Under the pieces are notes generated by a model. The model saw nothing but the letters and a program-made list of their open reading frames with translations, searched no databases and had not been told where the DNA came from. A stretch of DNA of 64,000 bases from Anodontia alba (lineage: Eukaryota; Mollusca; Bivalvia; Lucinida; Lucinidae). The stretch lies in the NCBI GenBank assembly GCA_964016985.1, contig OZ024825.1, positions 34,378,057 to 34,442,056 of the forward strand, in the 5' to 3' direction. This document shows positions 55,871-64,000 of this stretch, piece by piece. Numbering within the stretch: the stretch's first letter is position 1; each line of letters begins with the position of its first letter. The position numbers were made by a program, and so were the translations under genes.

Positions 55871-56005
55871 AATGTATGGGAAGTTATGGCCCAAACTGTG
55901 CCTCTCCTTGTGGCCATTGTAAGGACGGATCCACTTGTGACAGACTTATCGGAACATGCCCTAATGGCTGTGACCCTGGATGGACCGGGCTCTTATGTGC
56001 GAATA
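55871..56005 (+). CDS. EGF/fucolectin protein, exon 6: EGF-like module 3
   Basis: 45 codons: CMGSYGPNCASPCGHCKDGS ... CPNGCDPGWTGLLC, the cleanest MEGF-type module here (YG.NC, P-C-G-x-C, GCDPGWTG). Acceptor GGTTTTAG (55870), donor GTAAGT (56006), phase 1. Confidence 0.9.
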
Positions 56006-57460
56006 GTAAGTTATTTCTAGCATACTTATGTGGGCTGTGTCAAGCGAAAAAATACCTTCGATCATGCGCAAAATGCACAGATTCAGGTCATCCCGCGCAT
56101 GCACAAAATCTCTTCCAGGCCTTTGTTCTCCATTCATACATTTTGTAAGATCCAATCATTCTGTTAGCAGACAGTGAAGACCCTGATCAGAATGCTGTCC
56201 GCATATGCCCGAAAGCACGTTTTCGCATGACGCATAGTTACATGAGCGCCGTATATTTTCGGACATGCATGCCAAAAGTGTAGAAACAGATCAAACGACT
56301 CCTAAAATTGTGTCAACTCATTTTAGATTTATATTTATTAAGTGAAATGGATTTGTTTGGAATGCAGAAAGAGAACGATTACCGATTAAGCGGGATGTTT
56401 CCCTTGGCAGATTTTCTGTCATTTTACAAGGGGAATAGAATATGCGACTTTCCTGTTTGCTTTCATGCTCACAAGCCGCTTTTAAGAAAAGCGGCAGAAC
56501 AATTTTGACAGAGCTGCCCACCCGTAAAATGTATCCATTCATTTAAAGAAATAGTTCAACAGTAAGCTGATTAAATACTCTCAATTAAACAACAAAAAGT
56601 CAATGTTTACCGTTCGGTGTCGTTCCATCTACTCGGACATTTCACTGCCTCACTACTCCCAACTTCACTACAGCTGGTGTTAAGTGCCGTGTTGCGGCTG
56701 TAAAACGTCTCCCCGTACTTCACCATAGTGCAGATTAAATTGTAATTTTCTTTGGGATCATCGAACTCATTCTGGTTACTTTGAAAATCGAATACTGCTT
56801 AAGCCGGTGCTTGAGGGCGTATGCATTACATTGCTGCATATGAAGAGATTATAAAAACCAAGACTCCCATTTTTATTCTTTCCCAGCAAGCATTCTTTAT
56901 AAATCTACAGCGGACCGTTATCGGCCCGTCAGGGTAGCTGACGGGCCGATAACGGCCCGCTGTAGATTTATAAAGAATGCTTACTGGGTTTATGTGTTCT
57001 TTTCTTTCAAAATAACCGTTTAGATTTTTTTTTTATTTTACCATTACAAAAACACGCGTATTCAAATATATAGAAAATTTCACCTCCAAAAACTTAAATT
57101 TTTCAGATAAAAAACTGATATTTTTCATATTTCTGCTCAAAACATATATTGTAGGTACTTGTTAGAACCGTTTCGGTGAGGCGGTTCTAACGAGTGTCCA
57201 CAATCTATGTTGTTTATCAGAAATAAGAAAAATAATGTATATCCATGTAAACCCCAGTTTTACTATATAAAAGTGTGGTTTAAGGGGGTAAAAATTATAT
57301 AGGCATGTTTTCGTGATGGGAAAGAATTTGGTCCCGTGTTGTTTTGTAAATAATGTAAATATAAGGAGACCCAGTAAACGTGGTTTAAGCATGTCTATAT
57401 TTATTATGAGCATTTTTTGTTTTCATATACCAATAAACAGTGCCAGGTTATTGTTTTCAG
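56006..57460 (+). other. Intron 6
   Basis: Contains weak hairpin remnants near 56170-56200, a CTTCTGAAAAG-family remnant around 56390-56550, the dispersed repeat plus near-perfect hairpin at 56670-56989 (GCATTCTTTATAAATCTACA stem), and MITE-H copy 14 (57042-57318). Confidence 0.7.
57042..57318 (-). mobile_element. MITE-H copy 14
   Basis: CATTACAAAAACACGCGTAT to GTTTTCGTGATG; the hairpin has several mismatches, so it is older than copies 7, 8 or 11. Confidence 0.9.
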
Positions 57461-57598
57461 CTTGTGAATTAGGCCATTATGGACAGTCGTGTGCTGAAAT
57501 CTGTGGCCGGTGTTACGGAGACTTACCCTGTAACCCTTTAAACGGAGTATGTGAGAAAGGATGTAAAGCAGGATGGAATGGAACCACTTGCAAGGAAA
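57461..57598 (+). CDS. EGF/fucolectin protein, exon 7: EGF-like module 4
   Basis: 46 codons: CELGHYGQSCAEICGRCYGD ... CNPLNGVCEKGCKAGWNGTTC. Acceptor TTGTTTTCAG (57460), donor GTATGT (57599), phase 1. As the last exon recognised it leaves the frame open, so at least one more exon is expected downstream, or the gene is truncated by later rearrangement. Confidence 0.88.
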
Positions 57599-57617
57599 GT
57601 ATGTTTTATTAGAAGTA

Positions 57618-57927
57618 CAGTCCTCTCGTTATCTCGAATTCCAAGGGACTCTATTAAATACTTCGAGATATCCGTACCTCGACATATCAGATTTGCAGAA
57701 TTGAGGAAAATCATATTCGAACAACCAAATATATATGTAATTGGACTCTAGAAATTAGAGATATATTAAAAATAATGTGGAAAAGAGGAGAAATTGCTCC
57801 TTCTCCTCTATTCCACAATTTTTTTTTGCCTGTTGTTAGATGTTCATGTTTCGGCAGGGACCAGATTTTCACTTCGAGATAAGCGGTTATTCGAGATAAG
57901 CGAGTTCAAAATAACGAGAGTCGACTG
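57618..57927. mobile_element. Tigger/pogo-like palindromic MITE, copy 4
   Basis: TA-flanked: CAGTCCTCTCGTTATCTCGA to GATAACGAGAGTCGACTG. Begins 20 bp after the exon 7 boundary. Confidence 0.92.
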
Positions 57928-58342
57928 TATTGTACACGCATTTATCAGCCGGTTACAAACAGTCATATTAGGGTTCACACTGCAATAATTGGCTTTAAGC
58001 AAGTATGCTCTTGTGTCACCTGAAATAGAAAAAAATGTTCAGGGAACAGAGCATTTTTCTTTTATATCTTATCCTTCTTCCCCACTCTCTTTGAGAGACA
58101 GCTTGATATGACTGAAATGTTGTGAACAGGGCCTTTAAACATAAAAATAATAAACAACCATAGATTCAGTTAAACGGCCAAATGGTAAACTATTTCAAGT
58201 CTGGAAAATACGCCTGGGACAGGACAGATCAAATTCAGCTTCTTTATCTATTCATTATGCGTTATATCCAATTGTGCGCATGAGAGCGAAAATGGCAGAA
58301 TGAAAAATCTAAAGCTAAGTTTTTTTTCAGCCATTTTTGGCT

Positions 58343-59037
58343 TACTTATCTAATGGGCTATTTCTTATCTGGCATTTTTGACTACCTAACGTCAAATTTG
58401 TCCAAAATAAACAGCATGCTTTTAAACAGCATGCTTCATCCGTCCGACTGAAGACCAGGAGGTCGCGGGTTCAACCCCCGCTGAGGTCGGCAACATTCTT
58501 TCGTGAAGATTGATCATGAAATATTTTCTACGGTCATTCCCTTCCACTGATTCAAGACGGGTAGTTGTCAGTTTCTGGCGAAAGAATGTGCACAATACTG
58601 GTTAACCGCTTAGAGGACTAAGCCTGTCCAGTAAACGTGTGGTTAGGTAAACTGACCGCGCTCGACATGACCCCATTGGGTTGACTGAGCCGTAAAACCT
58701 CAACACAAACAAGCAAGCATGCTTCATCAGCAAAACCACAGCCTGTGAAATTTACATGATTGTACAGCGTGACGCTTCCTAAAGCGTCCAAGTGACACGG
58801 ATCTAATATTTTGTAAACTTCTGTTCTGTTTTGTTCTTGCACAGGTTGATTTAACATCTCACTGTATTTCTTTTGTGTTTTCTGTGTTATCCTTTCCATG
58901 AAAGGGTACTTATACTGTAGACGGTTCATTTGTTTGTGTTTCCCTGCTCCGGTAGTTGCCACCGTGACGAAGATAACCTCATATGTCGTACTTACAGATC
59001 CCTGTGTCGTGTTTGTCAGCACAGTTCTAGCTCTACT
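58343..59037 (-). pseudogene. Possible coding remnant of unknown family, broken by a SINE
   Basis: A minus-strand frame open from about 59037 down to the SINE junction at 58729 reads SVSTTYEVIFVTVATTG, KYPFMERITQKTQKKYSE and LDPCHLDALGSV. If the SINE and one duplication copy are ignored, the same frame stays open for another two dozen codons to a TAA near 58343. I do not recognise the family. An internal GTAAGT could be a donor, so exon limits are uncertain, and chance openness is possible. Confidence 0.3.
58441..58715 (+). mobile_element. SINE-A, 5'-truncated, with target duplication
   Basis: Starts within the tRNA-like head at CGTCCGACTG (A box lost, B box GGTTCAACCC kept). The duplication AGCATGCTTCATC occurs at 58428-58440 and 58716-58728. 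It interrupts the minus-strand open frame at 58618-59022. Confidence 0.9.
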
Positions 59038-59277
59038 TTAGTTGCACTTGGTACAAACCACACCACTGAGATGTGTTCAAGTGCCTTGTCACTGTGTACC
59101 CTGATACTGTGTATTGCAATATGTGATGATGTACGCGAAATCAAGTCAAATGACCCCACGTGATTTAAGGAGTGTGTTCTCATGCCATGTCATGTATTAA
59201 ATGGTGGTGGTACAAATCATCCCATCAGTAAGCAACCATACACAGTATCTGTTATTTGACAATTCGTGACAAGTTAT

Positions 59278-59595
59278 TCATGTTGTCAGACTTTCATTAC
59301 ATATTTCCAAACCTGAAAAAGTCCATTCGAGAGAAAAGTCACTCAAATCATCGCTCAACATAAATGTGCTGGTGTCTCTTATTATCAGCCAGGTCATCAG
59401 ATAAAGCATCAAACCACCCGGACCTGATGTCACCCATGTTAGGCACAGTTCATCACATGAATCCAGTTCTAAATTTCCCTGTGGATACTGCAAATAAGAT
59501 GTTACATAGTCCAATGTCATGTCACTAATATGTGGCAACTGTGATGCCTGGAACATACAGACCGCCAAAGTATTGAAAACACCACTTTCGACATC
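59278..59595 (-). CDS. Possible exon of unknown family
   Basis: A minus-strand frame open from a good acceptor (TTTGATTGTGACAG, then GATGTCG at 59595) to TGA at 59278. It reads DVESGVFNTLAVCMFQASQL, YLQYPQGNLELDSCDELC and LTWVTSGPGGLML. Residue use looks protein-like, with cysteines in pairs. It could be an exon of the same unit as 58343-59037; no domain recognised. Confidence 0.35.
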   Translation of the reverse strand, partial: DVESGVFNTLAVCMFQASQLPHISDMTLDYVTSYLQYPQGNLELDSCDELCLTWVTSGPGGLMLYLMTWLIIRDTSTFMLSDDLSDFSLEWTFSGLEICNESLTT

Positions 59596-59712
59596 CTGTC
59601 ACAATCAAAGGCGATCTGGTACTATAACAAACTATTCTCAGGGTCTTTTTGAATCACTGGACTCTAACTGACACCTCAGCTGTACCAGATGAAACAGACA
59701 GTATAAACATGT

Positions 59713-62554
59713 TATACTCCCCCCCTCGCAAACTTTGTGGTGGGTATAGTGTTTTCACGTTGTCCGTCCGTCCGTCCGTGTGTTCGTCCGCGACATTGGT
59801 GTTTTCCTAATATCTTGAAAACGCAGCGATGGATATTTATCAATTTCTTGATATCAATAAGATGTACCTACATAAGAGAAAGTAAGGGCTAGGGGCCAAT
59901 AGTCTTGGAGTTATTGCCCTTTGTAAATTTTTTCTTAATGCAGAAAAAAGTTTGTGGGCACACTGTCTCTTTTACCAATGGCTGGAATTTGACCAAACTA
60001 GTACAGATACATCATCAGGATAGTGGAAAGAAGTGATTAGATTTTGGTGATTTTGACCTTATTTTCAAGGTCACTAAATTATAAATACTCAAAAAGGAGC
60101 AGTTTGTGTGCACAATATCCCTTTAACCAATGGCTGGAATTTGACTGAACTAGCACAGATACAACATAAGGATAGGGCAAAGAAGTGATTAGATTTTGGT
60201 GACCTTGACCTTATTTTCAAAGTCACTACACTATAAATACTAAAAAAGTGAGTCTTGTTAATGCAGTAAAAAAGTTGTGTGCACATTATCTCTTTAACCA
60301 ATGGATGGAATTTGACCAAACTAGCACAAGTACATCATCAGTTTGGGGGTAAGAAGTGATTAGATTTTGGTGACCTTGACCTTATTTTCAAGTTCACTAC
60401 ATTATAAATACTCAAAAAGGAGCCTAGTTGATGTAGTGAAAAGTTTGTGTGCACAATATCGCTTTAACCAACGGCTGGAATTTAACCAGACTAGCACAGA
60501 TACATTATAAGGATAGGGCAAAGAAGTGATTAGATTTTGGTGACTTTGACCTTATTTTCAAGGTCAATACACTATAAATACTCAAAAAGGCGAGCCTTGT
60601 AAATGTAGTCAAAAGTTTGTGTGCAAATTATCTCTTTAACCAATGGATGGAATTTGACCAAACTAGCACAGATACATTATCAGTAAAAGGAAAAGAAGTG
60701 ATTTGATTTTGGTGATCTTGACCTTATTTTCAAGGTCACCACATTATAAATACTCAAAAAGGAGCCTTGTTAATGAAGTAAAAAGTTTGTGTGCACAATA
60801 TCCCTTTAACCAATGGCTTGAATTTGACCGAACTAGCACAGATACAACATAAGATTGAGGCAAAGAAGTGATTAGATTTTGGTGACCTTGACCTTATCAT
60901 CAAGGTCACTACACTAAAAAATAAAAAAAAGTGAGCCTTGTTAATGCAGTAAAAAGGTTGTGTGCATATTATCTCTTTAACCAATGGATGGAATTTGACC
61001 AAACTAGCACAGATACATCATCAGTAGAGGGGAAAGAAGTAATAAGATTTTGGGGAACTTGACCTTATTTTCAAAGTCACTACATTATAAATACTCAAAA
61101 AGGAGCCTAAAGGAGCCTTGTTGATGTAGTAAAATGTTTGAATGCACAATATCTCTTTAACCAACGGCTGGAATTTAACCAAACTAGCACAGAAATATCA
61201 AGGATGAGGCAAAGAAGTGATTAGATTTTGGTGACCTTGACCTTATTTTCAAGGTCAATACACTATAAATACTCAAAAAAAGCGAGCCTTGTTAATGCAG
61301 TAAAAAGTTTGTGTGCACATTATCTCTTTAACAAATGAATGGAATTTGACCAAACTAGTACAGGTACATCATCAGGATAGGGGAAAGAAGTGGTTAGATT
61401 TTGGTGACCTTGACCTTATTTTCAAGGACACCACATTATAAATACTCAACAAGGAGCCTTGTTAATGAAGTTAAAAGTTTGTGTGCACAATATCTCTTTA
61501 ACAAGTGGCTGGAATTTGACAGAACTAGCACAGATACATCATAAGGATAGGGCAAAGAAGTGATTAGATTTTGGTGACTTTTATCTTATATTCAAGGTCA
61601 CACACTATAAATACTCAAAAAAGTGAGCCTTGTTAATGCAGTAAAAAGATTGTGTGCACATTATCCCTTTAACCAATGGATGGAATTTGACCAAACTAGC
61701 ACAGATACATCATCAGTATGGGGGAAAAAGTGATTAGATTTTGGTGACCTTGACTTTATTTTCAAGGTCACAACATTACAAATACTCAAAAAGGAGCCTA
61801 AAGGACCCTTGTTGATGTAGTAAAAAGTTTGTGTGCATAATATCTCTTTAACCAACGGCTGGCATTTTACCAAACTAGCACAGATACATCATAAGGATGG
61901 GACAAAGAAGTGATTAGATTTTGGTGACCTTGACCTTATTTTCAAGGTCAGTACACTATAAATACTCAAAAAAGTGAGGTTTGTTAATACAGTAAAAAGT
62001 TTGTGTGCACCTTATCTCTTTAACCAATAGATGGATGTTGACCAAACTAGTACAGATACATCATCAGGATAAGGGGAAAGAAGTGATTAGATTTTGGTGA
62101 CCTTGATCTTATTTTCAAGGTCACCACGTTATAAATACTCTAAAAGGAGCCTTGTTAATGAAGTAAAACGTTTGTGTGCACAATATCCCTTTAACCAGTG
62201 GCTGGAATTTGACCGAACTAGCACAGATACATCATAAGGATAGGGCAAAGAAGTGATTAGATTTTAACCAATGGATGGAATTTGACCAAAGTAGCACAGA
62301 TACCTCATCAGGATAGGGGAAAGAAGTGATCAGATTTTGATGACCTTGGCCTTATTTTCAAGGTCACTACATTATAAATACTAAAAAAGTGAGCCTTATT
62401 AATACAGTAAAAAGTTTGTGTGCACACTATCTCTTTAACCAATTGCTGGTTTTATTAGATTTTGGTGACCTCGACTTTATTTTTAAAGTCACGTCGGCAC
62501 TTTGAAACTTAAATTTTGGTTAGAAAAAGGTTTTATGCTTTATACGGGGAGTAT
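59713..62554. mobile_element. Pearl/BIV160-like array element P3, with higher-order repeats
   Basis: Ends ATACTCCCC (59714-59722) and GGGGAGTAT (62546-62554) are inverted. A (GTCC)n leader lies at about 59760-59780. About 15 tandem units follow, with the TTTTGGTGA anchor at about 60042, 60194, 60365, 60535, 60707, 60877, 61048, 61226, 61399, 61569, 61739, 61919 and 62092 (period 170-180, mean about 171). Each has TGACCTTGACCTTATTTTCA then AGGTCA. Unit types recur every fourth copy. Confidence 0.75.
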
Positions 62555-62639
62555 CGAATAAGCGCTGCTTATTTGCAATTTTCATCATCATCTGTCAACT
62601 CTTCACACTCCCTTAAACCCCTATCCGGTATTGGCTCAC

Positions 62640-63183
62640 CTCAGGCCTAATCATTACCACAGCAAAAAAGGTAAAAGTCCAGGGAGTGCCACAATCACAA
62701 ACCACAGCTCTTCCCAGACACCAAGAGGAAGAGGAAACCGATAAATCCAAACAAGCAGAAATCGAACAAACGTACGAAAAGCACTAAGATATGCTCTCTC
62801 TTCCCCAAGCGAGGTAATCGCAATGCTAAAAGGACTAAAAACACAAGAACAAAATGACACAAGGTAAGACATAAAACAAATCGCTTCGTAGAATAAACCA
62901 CAAAGCAACAAAGAGTACGACTAACACCGGGACCACCGCCTAAGAACGGTCAGTAGAGTAAACCACCGGGGGGTTGAAAGCACTTTTACAGCTAACTTAC
63001 TTCACCCAAGGTCCCGATGCTACTCTTAATACAGAAATACATAAAAATTCGGTTCGCATAAAGGCTCCCAACTCAATCAATGCATCAAAGCGAAAACATA
63101 AAAATCAAATTAATCACTATAATAAACAAAGACGAGTACTCAAGGCTAATTCTACTGTATGCCAGAATAAATGAAAACCAATA
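62640..63183 (-). repeat. Retroelement 3' untranslated tail
   Basis: Downstream (minus strand) of the coding remnant at 63472-63870. Has the GGTTTACTCTACTGACCGTT, GGTAATCG/CGATTACCTCGCTTGG and GTGATTGTGGCACTCCCTGG blocks found as isolated fragments elsewhere in the window. Confidence 0.6.
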
Positions 63184-63399
63184 CATTATGAACACATACC
63201 TATTCAAATAGACCGAACATTTTAACCACTAAAAAATTAAAATTTTCAGATAAAAATTCGGATATTTCTCATACTTCTGGTCAAAACAGAGATTGTGAGT
63301 ACTAGTTAGAACCGCCTCAGCAAGGCAAGAAAAATAATGTATACTACTTAAAAGTGGGGTTTAAGGGGGTCAATATTATATAGGCATGTTTTCGTGATG
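63184..63399 (-). mobile_element. MITE-H copy 15, internally deleted
   Basis: CATTATGAACACATACCTAT to GTTTTCGTGATG. One hairpin arm and part of the right half are missing. Confidence 0.85.
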
Positions 63400-63471
63400 A
63401 ACCACGGCGGGCCAAGCCAAAGACATGTCGTCAAGCCCAAACCCACTGGTTAAAGTTTTACGAAGAGGCCG

Positions 63472-63870
63472 TCATTGAGTCTGAAGCCCGAACCGTCGTC
63501 GTCGTGCAATTAAAGAGTGAAGCATAGCCATAACAATGATTGGGTTGACAACTAGGCATGCAGTCTGCCGCATAATATCTAGGCTATAGCCAATTCTTTT
63601 ATAACGGTTAATAAGTTTTCTGAATTGCTCCGAAAAGTTAGATTTACCTACAATTTTTCTAAATCTGTACACTAAGTCACCGTAAAATTCTGGTTCCGAT
63701 ATACCTTGTTGCAGAAGTGTTTTCAGACTGATGCTATATTTTTCTACCAAGGCACTGTGTCTGCGATAAAATTTCGAAAACGCCTTACGAAGTTTAAAAT
63801 AACGATAGCCCTGCCTAAGAAGCCACCGCAAGCCACCCAGCACACAACAAAGCCTTGTAAAAAACAACAC
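63472..63870 (-). pseudogene. C-terminal part of a retroelement-type protein (5'-truncated)
   Basis: A 132-codon frame: LLRQGYRYFKLRKAFSKFYR, YSISLKTLLQQGISEPEFYG, DLVYRFRKIVGKSNFSEQFR and GYSLDIMRQTACLVVNPI. This segment, followed by a tail repeated several times in the window and by a decayed second copy at 40266-40690, behaves like the 3' coding end of a repeated element. I recall similar segments as the C terminus of predicted reverse-transcriptase-type proteins in bivalves, but the catalytic RT region is not here, so the class cannot be assigned. Confidence 0.5.
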
Positions 63871-64000
63871 TCAAACGCCTCACCATTGTAAACATCAACT
63901 GCAGATCAATAGTTGAAAAGAAACTAGAACTGAAATATCTAACTAACCACTTTCAGCTCGATATCCTAGTTGCCATGAATCCTGGCTTACAGATAACCAC
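63871..64000. other. Window end
   Basis: Short stretch upstream (minus strand) of the retroelement remnant; nothing further recognised. Confidence 0.4.

Noticed and set aside
58930..59163. Plus-strand frame as the next exon of the EGF/fucolectin gene
   Set aside because: No EGF or membrane-segment pattern and no phase-1 acceptor that stays open; the minus strand reads better in the same place.
60089..61873. Repeated minus-strand frames (VKFHPLVKEI...) as a gene family
   Set aside because: They are the tandem units of the Pearl-like array read through; frames end irregularly and follow the repeat period.

Overview
This is eukaryotic DNA: AT-rich and intron-containing, with very little coding sequence and dense layers of transposons, palindromic MITEs, tRNA-derived SINEs and satellite-like arrays. 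Several features point to a bivalve mollusc: arrays of roughly 150-175 bp units built around a TGACCTTGACC / AAGGTCA palindrome and set in elements with short inverted ends (Pearl/BIV160-like), a lectin-plus-EGF-repeat secreted protein, and a lineage-type intronless class A GPCR. The species cannot be fixed from the sequence alone; bivalve is an inference.

Host genes. (1) 1-12.6 kb, plus strand: the 3' end of a spectraplakin (MACF1/dystonin/Short stop family). Three exons (639-826, 9929-10109, 11726-11994) encode the end of the GAR domain and a Ser/Arg-rich tail with an SxIP end-binding motif just before the stop. (2) 30.0-31.2 kb, minus strand: a complete intronless seven-transmembrane receptor of 377 residues. 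(3) 48.2-57.6 kb, plus strand: seven exons of a secreted protein with signal peptide, one EGF-like module, a fucolectin (FTP) domain split over two exons, and three more EGF-like modules. Every internal junction is phase 1, and the gene probably continues past the last exon seen. (4) 58.3-59.6 kb, minus strand: a doubtful coding remnant of unknown family, with a SINE inserted in it.

Mobile DNA. Five mariner-type (DD34D) elements are present: three near-identical copies of one family (6.2, 27.8 and 38.3 kb) and one each of two others (20.2 and 24.9 kb). All are disabled by one or a few small lesions. Also present are a 1.25 kb hAT-like element with a perfect 8-bp target duplication, a foldback element with internally repetitive arms and a 7-bp duplication, four full-length Tigger/pogo-like palindromic MITEs, 15 copies of a hairpin MITE ending in CATTACG/CATCACG, TTAA-flanked MITEs, three SINE types with target duplications, and 5'-truncated 3' ends of one retroelement family. 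Elements are nested up to three deep.

Most notable: the intron before the second FTP exon holds about twelve copies of the exon's own 3' splice site at roughly 38-bp spacing; the array at 60-62.5 kb has a four-unit, 692-bp higher-order repeat; a 3.6 kb Pearl-like element is inserted at a T/T dinucleotide inside a MITE hairpin without a target duplication; and a 478-bp MITE has landed right after the start codon of a mariner transposase.
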